Below, one piece after another: positions 18,440 to 30,295 of a stretch of 33,037 nucleotides of DNA; within the stretch, counting starts at the first letter, position 1; every line of letters begins with the position of its first letter. The notes under the pieces are model-generated. The model ran no database searches. It was not told the DNA's origin and saw nothing but the letters and a program-made list of their open reading frames with translations. The position numbers and the translations under genes are program-made. Source of the DNA: Betaproteobacteria bacterium HGW-Betaproteobacteria-8. GTDB taxonomy: Bacteria; Pseudomonadota; Gammaproteobacteria; Burkholderiales; Methylophilaceae. The DNA lies in assembly GCA_002842135.1 (NCBI GenBank), contig PHCD01000006.1:1-33037 (forward strand), written 5' to 3'.

Positions 18440-19467
18440 TGGCACAACTGACATTCAAGGAAGCGCTGCAGGCCCTGATCGAGGGGCGCAATCTGAGCTA
18501 TTCGGAAATGGTCAGCGTGATGCAGCAGGTGATGGGTGGCGAACTGACCCCTTCGCAGATAGCTGCACTCTTGATCGGTTTGCGCGTCAAAGGCGAGACT
18601 GTAGAGGAGATAGCCGCTGCCGCGCATGTGATGCGTAGCCTCGCAACGCATGTGTCCATACATAGCAAGGAACATCTTGTCGACACTTGCGGCACCGGTG
18701 GTGATGGTATCCAGACCTTTAATGTCTCGACGGCCGGTGCATTTGTGGCAGCCGCGGCAGGTGCCGTGGTAGCCAAGCATGGCGGACGTTCTGTGTCTTC
18801 TACCTGCGGCAGCATAGACGTGCTCGAGGCGCTGGGTGTCAATGTCAACCAGACACCGGAACAGGTTGCAGCGTCGGTCGACGAAATCGGCATCGGTTTC
18901 ATGTTTGCGCCAAATCATCATAGTGCCATGAAATATGCCGCTCCCGTGCGCCGTGAGTTGGGTGTGCGCACACTGTTCAATTTGCTTGGCCCGATGACCA
19001 ATCCTGCCGGGGCGGAGCGTCAGGTTATGGGGGTTTTCCATCGTGACCTGACGGGTTTGCTGGCTGGCGCATTGCAGCGTCTGGGCAGCAAGCATGTCAT
19101 GGTTGTGCATGGTGCCGATGGTATGGATGAGATCTCGTTCAGTGGCGATACCTATGTTGCCGAACTCAAGGATGGTGAAGTGCGGCAGTACACGCTGAAT
19201 CCAAAGCAGTTTGGTTTGCCGCTGCATGACGTCAAAACCATACAGGTAAGGAATGCCGAAGAATCCAAGGCTATGTTGCTCGATGTGCTGGCCGGCCGGC
19301 ATGTGCCCGCAAGGGATATCGTCCTGTTGAACGCCGGTGCCAGCATCTATGTGGCGGGTGTGGTGGATAGCCTGGCAGCAGGCATCGAAGCTGCGAAACA
19401 GGCCATAGACTCGGGTGCGGCCATGAGCAAGCTGGAGCAGCTGAAAGCGCGTACATTGGCGGCATGA
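18439..19467 (+). CDS. trpD: Anthranilate phosphoribosyltransferase
   Basis: TrpD transfers phosphoribose from PRPP to anthranilate, the second step of the tryptophan branch. The 342-residue protein shows the glycine-rich PRPP loop VDTCGTGGDGIQTFN and the KHGGRSVSSTCGS motif, both characteristic. The N-terminal helical domain begins [16 protein letters not shown]. It overlaps trpG by one base (TGATG), giving tight translational coupling, and is followed by trpC after 65 bases without a gene. Confidence 0.96.
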   Translation: MAQLTFKEALQALIEGRNLSYSEMVSVMQQVMGGELTPSQIAALLIGLRVKGETVEEIAAAAHVMRSLATHVSIHSKEHLVDTCGTGGDGIQTFNVSTAGAFVAAAAGAVVAKHGGRSVSSTCGSIDVLEALGVNVNQTPEQVAASVDEIGIGFMFAPNHHSAMKYAAPVRRELGVRTLFNLLGPMTNPAGAERQVMGVFHRDLTGLLAGALQRLGSKHVMVVHGADGMDEISFSGDTYVAELKDGEVRQYTLNPKQFGLPLHDVKTIQVRNAEESKAMLLDVLAGRHVPARDIVLLNAGASIYVAGVVDSLAAGIEAAKQAIDSGAAMSKLEQLKARTLAA

Positions 19468-19532
19468 ACCCCGGGCTGGTTATGTCATCGTGGCTGAATT
19501 CAACAATAAATCTTATGGAACATGCATAGAAT

Positions 19533-21974
<2,442 letters not shown>

Positions 21975-21996
21975 GATGGAGCCGTCACGCTTACTC

Positions 21997-24375
21997 TTAA
22001 AAGAGTTGATCGAAAAATGATTCTTGTCCGCTTTTTGCGCCAGCAGGTGGCTGGTTGCTGCCGGAGCTGTGGCCGGGGAAGGGTGAGAAGCCCGGGTCTA
22101 GCAGCGGAATTTCTTCCTCTGGCGGGAATTCCTGATAGAAATATTCGTAAAAACCTGGCTGATTCTCGGCTACACGCATTCCGGTATCAGGGTTGATCTT
22201 GATTGCTGCGATTCCCTCTGGCGGAATGTAGGGTTTATCCGGCTCACCCTTGAGGGCGGTAGACATGTAGTTAATCCAGATAGGGAGGGCCGCCCGCCCA
22301 CCGGTTTCGTTGTGACCCAGGGATTTCGGCTTGTCATAGCCCATCCAAGCCACGGCAACCTGTGCCGGGCTGTAGCCGGCAAACCAGGCATCGAACATGT
22401 CGTTCGTGGTACCGGTCTTGCCCGCAAGGTCGTTCCTGCCTAACTGGTTGGCTCGAGCAGCCGTGCCTACGCGAACCACATCCTGCATCAGGGAACTCAT
22501 CAGGAAGGCGTTGCGTCCGTCTATCACCTGTTTGGCATTCTTGCCGGCGACTGTTACCTTGGCTTGCTGAATGACTTTGCCTTTGCTGTCGACGATCTTG
22601 CTGATGATGTGAGGTTGTATCTGGTAGCCGCCATTGGCAAATACGGCATAACCACCAGCCATTTGCCAAGGTGTGACCGAGCCCGAGCCCAAAGCCATGG
22701 CAAGGTACGGCGGGTGATCCTTGGCTGAGAAGCCGAAGCGCGTAATGTAGTCGCGAGCATAATCGATACCGATATCCTGCAGTATCCTTATGGATACCAT
22801 GTTCTTCGATTTGGTCAGTGCAGTTCTGAGCTTGATTGGTCCGTCGTATTTGCCATCAAAATTACGCGGCTCCCAGCTTTTGCCGCTGCCGGTTTCGTCG
22901 GACGATATGTAAACCGGTTCGTCCGCTACCATCGTGGCAGGCGTAAAGCCTTTCTCCAGTGCGGCCGAATAAATGAATGGTTTGAAGCTGGAGCCAGGTT
23001 GGCGCCATGCCTGTGTGACATGATTGAATTTGTTACGATTGAAATTGAAACCGCCAACCAGTGCCTGTACTGCGCCGGTTTTCGGGTCAAGTGCGATCAG
23101 GGCAGATTCCACTTCCGGTAGTTGCGTAATCTGCCAGTTGTCTTCTGAACCATAGATACGCACCACGGCGCCGGTGACAAATTTACGTTTTTTTGCATCT
23201 TTCAGCGCCATGTCGCTGCTGACCAGGGAGAGGCCGTCGCCCTTGATTTCAACCTGACCGGTATTTTTGGCATATAGATGGACGGTCTTGGTGTCAATTT
23301 TTGTCACAATGGCAGGTATCAGGCCATTGAACTGTTCAAATTCGTCCAATGCCTCTTCCAGTACTGTATCGTCAGCGGTGGTCAGGAGTTCTGTGGAAAG
23401 ACGTTTTTCTGGACCGCGGAAACCGCGTCTGCGTTCGAAGTCGACAATACCCTGGATCACAGCACGGTTAGCCGCTTCCTGATTTGTTTTCAGGATAGTG
23501 GTATAGACGCGCATGCCACTGCTGTAAATGGCGTCCTGATAGCGCTCATACATCGCCCGTCTGGCAATTTCAGCGACATAGTCGGCTGACAGTTCGTGCA
23601 CGGAGCGTTGTTTTTTGACTTTGCTGGGTTCTGAGAGTGCAGCCTGGTATGTCTGGTCATCGATGAATTTGAGCGTGTGCATGCGGCCCAGCACATAGTG
23701 TTGGCGGGCTTCTGCGCGCTTGGGATTGACGAACGGGTTGTAGCGCGAAGGTGCCTTGGGCAGCCCGGCCAGCATGGCGACTTCGGCCACGCTGCAATTA
23801 GCCAGTGGCTTGCCGTAGTAAACCTGGGCAGCAGCTCCAAAACCATAGGAGCGTTGGCCGAGGTAAATCTGATTAACGTAAAGTTCCAGGATCTGATCTT
23901 TGCTCAGGCTATGTTCGATCTTGATGGCAAGCAGGGCTTCACTTAGTTTGCGCGTGGCGGTTTTTTCGCTGGAAAGGAAGAAGTTGCGGGCAACCTGCAT
24001 GGTGATCGTGCTGGCACCCTCTTTAAAACCGCCAGCGATGATGTTGGCTACTGCAGCGCGTGCAATGCCTATGGTGTCGATGCCGCCATGTTCATAAAAA
24101 CGTTCGTCTTCGGCAGCCAGAATGGCCTGTTTGAGTGATTGTGGAACATCCTGAATCCTGATGAACGCACGGCGTTCTTCGCCGAATTCGCCGATCAGGT
24201 GACCATCTGCCGAATAGACCCGTAATGGCACTTTGGGGCGGTAGTCCGTCAGTGCTTCGAGGGATGGCAGAGTGGGGTAGATGAGTGTTGCAGCGAGCCC
24301 TGCCAGAGCTGCCAGTACGAGGCCGAGTACCAAGGGCAATACGATAAGGAATTGCCACCATTTTTTAAATAGCAT
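21997..24375 (-). CDS. mrcA: Penicillin-binding protein 1A, bifunctional peptidoglycan synthase
   Basis: A 792-residue class A PBP that polymerises glycan strands and crosslinks peptides in the periplasm. One N-terminal membrane anchor (about 8-32) is followed by the glycosyltransferase domain with EDERFYEHGGID (catalytic Glu89) and the transpeptidase domain with SxxK at Ser462-Lys465, SKN at 523-525 and KTGT at 653-656. The intervening region holds the OB-like insert typical of PBP1A. The C-terminus (residues 740-792) is rich in Pro, Glu and Ser. It is divergent from pilM, an arrangement well known in beta- and gammaproteobacteria (mrcA/ponA next to pilM). Confidence 0.96.
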   Translation of the reverse strand: MLFKKWWQFLIVLPLVLGLVLAALAGLAATLIYPTLPSLEALTDYRPKVPLRVYSADGHLIGEFGEERRAFIRIQDVPQSLKQAILAAEDERFYEHGGIDTIGIARAAVANIIAGGFKEGASTITMQVARNFFLSSEKTATRKLSEALLAIKIEHSLSKDQILELYVNQIYLGQRSYGFGAAAQVYYGKPLANCSVAEVAMLAGLPKAPSRYNPFVNPKRAEARQHYVLGRMHTLKFIDDQTYQAALSEPSKVKKQRSVHELSADYVAEIARRAMYERYQDAIYSSGMRVYTTILKTNQEAANRAVIQGIVDFERRRGFRGPEKRLSTELLTTADDTVLEEALDEFEQFNGLIPAIVTKIDTKTVHLYAKNTGQVEIKGDGLSLVSSDMALKDAKKRKFVTGAVVRIYGSEDNWQITQLPEVESALIALDPKTGAVQALVGGFNFNRNKFNHVTQAWRQPGSSFKPFIYSAALEKGFTPATMVADEPVYISSDETGSGKSWEPRNFDGKYDGPIKLRTALTKSKNMVSIRILQDIGIDYARDYITRFGFSAKDHPPYLAMALGSGSVTPWQMAGGYAVFANGGYQIQPHIISKIVDSKGKVIQQAKVTVAGKNAKQVIDGRNAFLMSSLMQDVVRVGTAARANQLGRNDLAGKTGTTNDMFDAWFAGYSPAQVAVAWMGYDKPKSLGHNETGGRAALPIWINYMSTALKGEPDKPYIPPEGIAAIKINPDTGMRVAENQPGFYEYFYQEFPPEEEIPLLDPGFSPFPGHSSGSNQPPAGAKSGQESFFDQLF

Positions 24376-24408
24376 GGAGCATAAACATTCATAAAATCAG
24401 ATACCCGT

Positions 24409-24414
24409 ATTATA
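24409..24414 (-). promoter_or_regulatory. Candidate -10 box for the PBP1A gene
   Basis: TATAAT on the minus strand, 33 bases before the PBP1A ATG. The -35 position at a 17-base spacing reads TTTTAA, which is weak. Confidence 0.4.
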
Positions 24415-24449
24415 TGGTCCGCACCGGATAATTAAAATTAAAAATATGC

Positions 24450-24478
24450 TTTACAGTATTTATAGTTGTTGCTAGCAT
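24450..24478 (+). promoter_or_regulatory. Candidate promoter of pilMNOPQ
   Basis: TTTACA (24450-24455) and TAGCAT (24473-24478) are separated by exactly 17 bases and lie 39 bases upstream of the pilM start, in the AT-rich divergent region. The -35 box matches 5 of 6 consensus bases and the -10 box 4 of 6. Confidence 0.45.
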
Positions 24479-24517
24479 TTAAGGTAAATTATCAGTATTG
24501 ATTGTAACTAGCCAATA

Positions 24518-25609
24518 ATGAAAGGGAATTTCAATTTGAAATTCGACTTTTTTAAAGAACGTACCCCACCCGTTATCGGTGTTGATATCAGTTCCGCCTA
24601 CGTCAAGATGGTTGAATTGAGTTCTGCCGGTAGAGGGGCGTATAAATTGGAGGGTTACGCAATTGCCCCGCTCGCTAAAGACGCAGTCGTCGATGGCAAT
24701 ATCGCTGAGCTGGATGCTGTGGCTGATGCGATTAAACGAGCATGGAAACTCCTGGGTAGCAAGGAAAAACGTGCGGCTTTAGCCTTGCCCGCCGCTGCTG
24801 TTATCAGCAAAAAGGTGTTGATGACAGGCGGTCTGCGAGAAGAAGACCTGGAGTTGCAGGTCGAGGCGGAAGCTAATCAATACATCCCGTTTTCGCTGGA
24901 TGAAGTTAATATCGACTTTCAGGTACTGGGTCCGGCGCCCAATAACCCAGACGAGGTGGAAGTGCTGATTGCAGCTTCCCGCAAGGAAAAGATTGAAGAC
25001 CGTGTAGCGGCGGCCGAAGGTGCAGGCCTCAAGGTGATTGTTATGGATGTTGAGACCTATGCCACCGAGGCAGCCTATTCGATGATCAATAAGCAACTGC
25101 CAAACAATGGCGCCGACCAGACGGTGATGATTGTTGATATCGGCGCAACACTGATGCACATTGATGTGCTGCATGATAATGAGTCTGTTTACACGCGCGA
25201 GCAGAGTTTTGGCGGCGCTCAATTGACGCAGGAAATACAGCGCCGTTATGGACTTACCCCAGAAGAAGCCGAGATTGCCAAGCGCAAGGGCGGATTACCT
25301 GACAGCTATGAATCGGAAGTGCTGCAGCCGTTTGTGCAAAGCCTGGCGATGGAGGTTGCCAGGGCGCTGCAGTTTTTCACCAGTTCAACGCAATATAATC
25401 GAGTCGATCATATCGTTCTTGCCGGTGGCTGCGCGGCCATTCCAGGTGTCAGCGTAATGGTGCAGGAGCGCACTCAGGTGAACACGATCGTTGCCAATCC
25501 ATTTCATGATATTGCCATCAATCAAAGAATCAAGGGTCAGCAGGTCGCGTCGGACTCACCTTCCCTGTTGATTGCCTGCGGACTTGCCATGCGGAGCTTT
25601 GACTCATGA
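24518..25609 (+). CDS. pilM: Type IV pilus assembly protein PilM
   Basis: PilM is an actin-like ATP-binding protein on the cytoplasmic face that anchors the PilN-PilO membrane pair. The 363-residue protein has GVDISSAYVKMVELS at the N-terminus (phosphate-1 loop), the second phosphate motif MIVDIGATLMHIDV, and the adenosine motif VLAGGCAAIPGV near the C-terminus. It begins a run of five genes (pilMNOPQ), with pilN overlapping by 4 bases. These make the inner-membrane alignment complex and outer-membrane secretin of a type IVa pilus. Confidence 0.96.
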   Translation: MKGNFNLKFDFFKERTPPVIGVDISSAYVKMVELSSAGRGAYKLEGYAIAPLAKDAVVDGNIAELDAVADAIKRAWKLLGSKEKRAALALPAAAVISKKVLMTGGLREEDLELQVEAEANQYIPFSLDEVNIDFQVLGPAPNNPDEVEVLIAASRKEKIEDRVAAAEGAGLKVIVMDVETYATEAAYSMINKQLPNNGADQTVMIVDIGATLMHIDVLHDNESVYTREQSFGGAQLTQEIQRRYGLTPEEAEIAKRKGGLPDSYESEVLQPFVQSLAMEVARALQFFTSSTQYNRVDHIVLAGGCAAIPGVSVMVQERTQVNTIVANPFHDIAINQRIKGQQVASDSPSLLIACGLAMRSFDS

Positions 25610-26196
25610 TTCGCATCAACTTACTTCCCCACCGTCAGATAAAACGTGCTGAACGTCAACGTCAGTTCAACTTGATGCTGGTTGCTACAGCGGTTGCTGC
25701 TGGTGCAATCATATTTTTGGGAAACACGTTCATAGGTGCACAGGTGAGTTCCCAGCTTGAACGCAACCAGCGTCTGGAAACTGCAAACGCAAAGCTGGAT
25801 AAGGAAATTGAGGAAATCAAAGAGCTAAAGGCTCAAATCAGCAGCGTGCTGGAGCGTAAGCAGATCGTAGAAAACCTGCAAACCAATCGTAGCCAGGCTG
25901 TGGTGGTTCTGGATGAACTGAGCCGGCAATTGCCAGAAGGTACCTACCTGAAACTGATCAGTCAGAAGGGTAGTGTGATTGATCTGGAAGGTATTGCCGA
26001 TACAAACGCTCGCATTGCAACATTGGTGCGAAATCTGGGTAATTCGCAATGGATGGAGCAGCCTAACCTGGTCCAGATTCAAGCCGTGAATATTGGCAAT
26101 ATCAAGTACAACGACTTCAAGATGAATGTAAGGCTCAAGGTGCAGCAGGCACCTGAAGTGGAAGAGCCGAAGAAAGTCAGGGGGAAAAAGTCATGA
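25606..26196 (+). CDS. pilN: Type IV pilus assembly protein PilN
   Basis: A 196-residue bitopic inner-membrane protein. The cytoplasmic N-terminal peptide INLLPHR (residues 3-9) is the conserved PilM-binding motif. One membrane segment follows (about 23-45), then a coiled-coil (NQRLETANAKLDKEIEEIKEL starts near 55) and a periplasmic fold that pairs with PilO. The C-terminal tail is Lys-rich. It overlaps both pilM and pilO by 4 bases, so the three proteins are translationally coupled. Confidence 0.95.
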   Translation: MIRINLLPHRQIKRAERQRQFNLMLVATAVAAGAIIFLGNTFIGAQVSSQLERNQRLETANAKLDKEIEEIKELKAQISSVLERKQIVENLQTNRSQAVVVLDELSRQLPEGTYLKLISQKGSVIDLEGIADTNARIATLVRNLGNSQWMEQPNLVQIQAVNIGNIKYNDFKMNVRLKVQQAPEVEEPKKVRGKKS

Positions 26197-26861
26197 AGTT
26201 TGAGGACTTTAACAATATTGACTTCAAGAATGCAGGCAATTTGCCCTTGCCGGTCAAAAGCGTACTTCTGCTGGGACTATTCATCATATTGTTGGGCGCT
26301 GGCTACTGGTTTGTCTGGAAGCCTGCTGGAGAAGAGTTGGATGCGGCTCAAGCGAAAGAGGCTGAGTTGAAGGATGTGTTCCTTAATAAAAAAAGGCAGT
26401 CTATTAATCTGGAGGCGTATAAGGAGCAGATGGTAGAGATTGAGCGCACGTTTGGCGCTTTGCTCAAACAGTTGCCGGATAAATCACAGATGGATGGTTT
26501 GCTGACAGATATCAACCAGGTCGGCTTGGCCCGTGGCCTGGAGTTTGAATTATTCAAGCCGGGTAAAGAAGTAATTGGTGATTTTTATGCAGAGATGCCT
26601 ATTCAGATCAAGGTGATCGGTAGCTATCATGATTTGGGTGCGTTTGCGACGGATGTGTCCAAGCTTTCCCGTATCGTGACATTGAATGACCTGGTTATTT
26701 CGAGTGCGGCGGTTAAAAAAGGCAAGGATAGTGGAGAGTCTGCAGATGCATCCAGCCTGATGATGGATGCGGTAGCCAAGACTTATCGCTACCTTGATGC
26801 AAGTGAAATCGCAAGCAAGCGTGAAGCGGAAATGAAAGCTAAAAAAGGCGCAAAAAAATAG
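26193..26861 (+). CDS. pilO: Type IV pilus assembly protein PilO
   Basis: A 222-residue partner of PilN. It has a short cytoplasmic N-terminus, one membrane segment (about 22-45: LLLGLFIILLGAGYWFVW), a coiled-coil, and a ferredoxin-like periplasmic domain (from about residue 90, LLTDINQVGLARGLEF). PilNO heterodimers link PilM to PilP and the PilQ secretin. The C-terminus is rich in Lys and Ala. pilP follows after 54 bases. Confidence 0.95.
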   Translation: MKFEDFNNIDFKNAGNLPLPVKSVLLLGLFIILLGAGYWFVWKPAGEELDAAQAKEAELKDVFLNKKRQSINLEAYKEQMVEIERTFGALLKQLPDKSQMDGLLTDINQVGLARGLEFELFKPGKEVIGDFYAEMPIQIKVIGSYHDLGAFATDVSKLSRIVTLNDLVISSAAVKKGKDSGESADASSLMMDAVAKTYRYLDASEIASKREAEMKAKKGAKK

Positions 26862-26915
26862 TTGGGGCTAAAAAACAATGGGCGGGATGATTAACAACAT
26901 AATGAAGGGCGCTGA

Positions 26916-27425
26916 ATGAAATTAAGATATATATTGCTTATTCAGCTTTGTGCTCTTCTGGCGGCATGTCAGGGCGAGAAAGGGGACGACCTTGACAAGT
27001 TCATGGCTGAATCAGCCAAGGATATGCGCGTAAGAGTAGAACCATTGCCAGAAGTGCTGCCCTACATACCGATGGAGTACAACGCGGATGGAACCTTGAT
27101 TAATCCTTTCAAGGCTCGTAAGGCGATTTCGGAGGGTGCAGGCAAATTGCAGCCGAATATGAATCGCCCGAGAGAGCCGCTGGAAGCCTATCCGCTGGAA
27201 AGCCTCAAATTTGTTGGATCTATAGAGAAACTCAAGCTGAAGTATGGGTTGATTCAAACACCTGATGAGAGCGTACAGCAGGTTAAAGTGGGGAATTACA
27301 TGGGGCAGAATTTCGGTATGGTTACAGAAATTACCGAGTCAGGGGTGGTTCTTAAGGAAATCGTACAGGATGAATTGACCGGCGACTGGGTTGAAAGAAC
27401 TGCAAACGTAGATTTGCAAGATTAG
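26916..27425 (+). CDS. pilP: Type IV pilus lipoprotein PilP
   Basis: A 169-residue inner-membrane lipoprotein that connects PilNO to the N-domain of the PilQ secretin. The signal sequence ends in the lipobox LAAC, making Cys18 the lipidated residue. An unstructured linker rich in Pro and Asn follows, then a beta-sandwich domain (from about residue 90, LKFVGSIEKLKLKYGLIQ ... GNYMGQNFG). GAAGGG lies about 8 bases before the start. Start and length fit the family. Confidence 0.95.
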   Translation: MKLRYILLIQLCALLAACQGEKGDDLDKFMAESAKDMRVRVEPLPEVLPYIPMEYNADGTLINPFKARKAISEGAGKLQPNMNRPREPLEAYPLESLKFVGSIEKLKLKYGLIQTPDESVQQVKVGNYMGQNFGMVTEITESGVVLKEIVQDELTGDWVERTANVDLQD

Positions 27426-27436
27426 GGGTGGGAAAG

Positions 27437-29599
27437 ATGAACATTATTAAAATAACGTTGCTAAAAGCGTTCGGCATATTGTCTCTTGCGTGTCTGAGTT
27501 TGACAGCAACCGCAGAAGAAACAGCGGCAAATAAAATCGAAAAAATTGATTTTGCCGGGATGTCTGGCGACAAAGTATCCATCACGATTACAACGACGAA
27601 TCCACTGGCAAATCCACCGGCTGGATTTACCATTAAAACCCCACCCAGGATTGCACTGGATTTCCCCAATACAGTTAATGGCATGCAAAAAAACAGCCTG
27701 GTGGCCGATCAGGGCGTGTTGAAAACTGTCAATCTTGCCCAAGCAAAAGACCGGACAAGGGTGGTGCTGAATTTAACTAAATCCACAGGCTATACAACGG
27801 AGATCAAGGGCAATCAGACCATCATATTGCTGCAATCCAATACAGTGGCAGCCAGCCCTGCCGGGGCGGTGACAAAATTTGCTGAGGCTAAGGTAGGTGA
27901 TACGACGCATAACATCAGTAATGTGGATTTCCTCCGAGGCCAGAATGGCGAGGGTCGTGTCATGATAGATCTTTCTGATGCTTCCACCGGAATTAACATC
28001 AGGGAACAGGGCAGGAAAATCCTGGTTGATTTTGTTAACACGGAAATCCCGTCCAATCTCGAGCGCCGTTTGAATGTCACAAACTTTAATACGCCCGTGC
28101 TCTATATAGACACTCTTAAACAGGGCAGGAATGTACGCATGGTGATTGAGCCTAAGGGTAATTGGGAACAATCTGCATACCAGGCGGACAAGCGCTTCAT
28201 TATTGATGTACGCCCCATCATTGAAGACCCGAACAAACTGGTGCAGGGTAGCAAGCCTGGCTACGCAGGTGAGAAGCTCTCCCTCAATTTCCAGAACATT
28301 GATGTGAGGTCAGTATTGCAGGTAATTGCTGATTTTACCGGCCTGAACATCATTACCAGTGAAACGGTCGCCGGTAACCTGACACTGCGACTCAAGGACG
28401 TGCCTTGGGATCAGGCGCTGGATATCATCATGCAAAGCAAAGGCCTGACCATGCGCAAGACGGGCAATGTGATATGGGTTGCGCCAGCCGATGAAGTTGC
28501 GGCCAAGGAAAAACTGGCCTTGGAAGCCTCTCAGCAGATAGAAGACCTGGAACCTATGCGCACTGAGGTCTTCACCTTGCGCTATCAGAAAGCTGAAGAT
28601 CTCAAGAACCTGATCAGCGACGAGAAACAGAAAATTTTGTCCAAGCGCGGTAGCGCAGTAGTCGATACCAGAACCAATACGGTATTCGTGCAGGATACGC
28701 CGCGCCACCTGGAAAATGTGCAGAGCATCATCAACAAGACCGATATCCCGATCAAGCAGGTCATGATCGAATCCCGCCTGGTGATTGCAGATGAAGGCTT
28801 CAGCAAGACATTGGGTGCCCGTTTCGGTATCAATCAGCTTGGCACTCCCGGGCAGAATCGTTTGGTTACCAGCGGCACCATCGGCAACCGGTTCACGGAA
28901 ATCGCGGCAGACGGCACGGCGACTATGGGCAACCGCATGGGTACGCAAATGCCCGCTACAGCTACTGGAACCGATGCGACTATTTTTGGTGTCAGTTCGG
29001 ATGGGCAGCCAGACCTGATGTCCAACTTGCCTGTGGCTAATGCTTTCGGTAACTTTGCTTTCAGTCTGTTCCGTTTGCCAGCAGGCTTCCTGCTGAATCT
29101 GGAACTCTCTGCGATGGAGACCGATCAGCGTGGCAAGGTGGTGTCCAGTCCGCGGGTAACCACAGCCAATCAGCAGAAAGCCAGGATCGAACAGGGTACT
29201 GAGATTCCATACCAGGCTGCAACCAGCAGTGGTGCGACCAGTATCCAGTTCAAGGAAGCCACCTTGAGCCTGGATGTGACGCCGCAGATCACGCCGGATG
29301 ACAAGATCATCATGGACCTGCTGGTCAAGAAGGATCGTGTTGGTCAGATTTTCGCCGGTGTGCCATCTATCGAAACGCAGCGTGTACAAACGCAGGTGCT
29401 GGTGGCTAACGGAGAAACTGCTGTGCTGGGTGGTATCTATGAACAGACTGTGCGGAATGACGTGGACAAGGTGCCATTCTTCGGCAATTTGCCAGTCCTG
29501 GGCCATCTGTTCAAGCGTACCAGCAGGACAGATGAAAAAACCGAACTGCTGATCTTTATCACTCCCAGAGTTCTGGATGAGAATCTGAGTCTGCGGTAG
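27437..29599 (+). CDS. pilQ: Type IV pilus secretin PilQ
   Basis: PilQ forms the outer-membrane pore through which the pilus is extended. The ATG at 27437 gives a normal signal peptide (cleavage near TATA-EE); the GTG at 27428 would add three residues before it. The 720-residue protein has two AMIN domains (about 30-115 and 160-260, peptidoglycan binding), an STN/N0 domain (about 285-350, LSLNFQNIDVRSVLQVIADF), an N1/NolW domain (about 380-450) and the C-terminal secretin domain with VVSSPRVTTANQQKARI and VPFFGNLPVLGHLFKR. A terminator-like hairpin follows 51 bases after the stop. Confidence 0.96.
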   Translation: MNIIKITLLKAFGILSLACLSLTATAEETAANKIEKIDFAGMSGDKVSITITTTNPLANPPAGFTIKTPPRIALDFPNTVNGMQKNSLVADQGVLKTVNLAQAKDRTRVVLNLTKSTGYTTEIKGNQTIILLQSNTVAASPAGAVTKFAEAKVGDTTHNISNVDFLRGQNGEGRVMIDLSDASTGINIREQGRKILVDFVNTEIPSNLERRLNVTNFNTPVLYIDTLKQGRNVRMVIEPKGNWEQSAYQADKRFIIDVRPIIEDPNKLVQGSKPGYAGEKLSLNFQNIDVRSVLQVIADFTGLNIITSETVAGNLTLRLKDVPWDQALDIIMQSKGLTMRKTGNVIWVAPADEVAAKEKLALEASQQIEDLEPMRTEVFTLRYQKAEDLKNLISDEKQKILSKRGSAVVDTRTNTVFVQDTPRHLENVQSIINKTDIPIKQVMIESRLVIADEGFSKTLGARFGINQLGTPGQNRLVTSGTIGNRFTEIAADGTATMGNRMGTQMPATATGTDATIFGVSSDGQPDLMSNLPVANAFGNFAFSLFRLPAGFLLNLELSAMETDQRGKVVSSPRVTTANQQKARIEQGTEIPYQAATSSGATSIQFKEATLSLDVTPQITPDDKIIMDLLVKKDRVGQIFAGVPSIETQRVQTQVLVANGETAVLGGIYEQTVRNDVDKVPFFGNLPVLGHLFKRTSRTDEKTELLIFITPRVLDENLSLR

Positions 29600-29622
29600 A
29601 AGTATGCAGCTATAGTCATAAT

Positions 29623-29650
29623 CTGACAGCAAAGCATTAATCACTTAAAA
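29623..29650 (+). promoter_or_regulatory. Candidate promoter upstream of aroK
   Basis: CTGACA at 29623-29628 and TAAAAT at 29645-29650 are separated by 16 bases. Transcription would begin near 29657, inside the adjacent hairpin, so a transcript from this promoter could not fold the complete terminator. Confidence 0.35.
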
Positions 29651-29680
29651 TACCTGCCATCTACTGGTGGGTATTTTTTA
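29651..29680 (+). terminator. Intrinsic terminator-like hairpin at the end of pilMNOPQ
   Basis: A 9-bp stem (29651-29659 with 29665-29673, two G-U pairs) with a 5-base loop is followed at once by six T. It lies 51 bases after the pilQ stop. The last T-run base is only about 3 bases before the GTG start of aroK, and the 3' arm contains TGGTGGG, the only purine-rich candidate ribosome binding site for aroK. Confidence 0.65.
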
Positions 29681-29682
29681 TT

Positions 29683-30252
29683 GTGGGAAACATATTTTTT
29701 GTCGGATTGATGGGGGCAGGTAAAACAACTGTCGGACGTTTGCTCGCCAAGCATCTCAATAAAGAATTTTTTGATACGGATCATGAGATTGAACGCCGTA
29801 CCGGGGTCAACATCCCCCTGATTTTTGAGCTGGAAGGAGAGGCTGGCTTTCGGCGTCGTGAATCGGCTGTGATAGAAGAACTTACTCATTCTGACAATAT
29901 AGTGCTGGCCACCGGCGGCGGTGCGGTACTTTTGCCTGAGAATCGGGAGAACCTTAAACGGCATGGGGTAGTGATCTACCTGCGCGCCAATGTTAATGAG
30001 TTGTGGATGAGGACGCGTAACGATAAAAACCGCCCCCTGCTGCAAACAGAAAATCCACGGCAGAAGCTTGAGCAGTTGTTTGAGCAGAGAGATCCGCTCT
30101 ATCGGGAAGTGGCGACGATTGTTGTCGATACCGGCGGACAGGCAGTCGGCAGTATTGTCCATGAGATAGAAAAACGATTGAATCAGATTCAAGCCCAAGG
30201 GCAGGCGCAGGCTGAGATTCCAGTTGGACTGGATTCCCGGCAAAAGTCCTAG
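29683..30252 (+). CDS. aroK: Shikimate kinase
   Basis: AroK phosphorylates shikimate with ATP, the fifth step of the shikimate pathway. The 189-residue protein has the P-loop [11 protein letters not shown] near residues 8-18, the shikimate-binding Asp in [11 protein letters not shown], the [14 protein letters not shown] segment and the GGG motif [13 protein letters not shown]. The only start that keeps the N-terminal strand is GTG 29683, since no ATG is available before the P-loop apart from the one inside it. It directly follows a terminator-like hairpin. aroB follows after 43 bases. The C-terminus is Gln-rich and slightly longer than usual. Confidence 0.94.
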   Translation: MGNIFFVGLMGAGKTTVGRLLAKHLNKEFFDTDHEIERRTGVNIPLIFELEGEAGFRRRESAVIEELTHSDNIVLATGGGAVLLPENRENLKRHGVVIYLRANVNELWMRTRNDKNRPLLQTENPRQKLEQLFEQRDPLYREVATIVVDTGGQAVGSIVHEIEKRLNQIQAQGQAQAEIPVGLDSRQKS

Positions 30253-30295
30253 AATAACCTCCCAGAATAACCGATAGCAAAGTCAAATATCTCAA

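Noticed and set aside
28310..29644. 444-residue minus-strand ORF opposite pilQ
   Set aside because: Same reason: antisense shadow of a well-supported gene with no recognisable motif.
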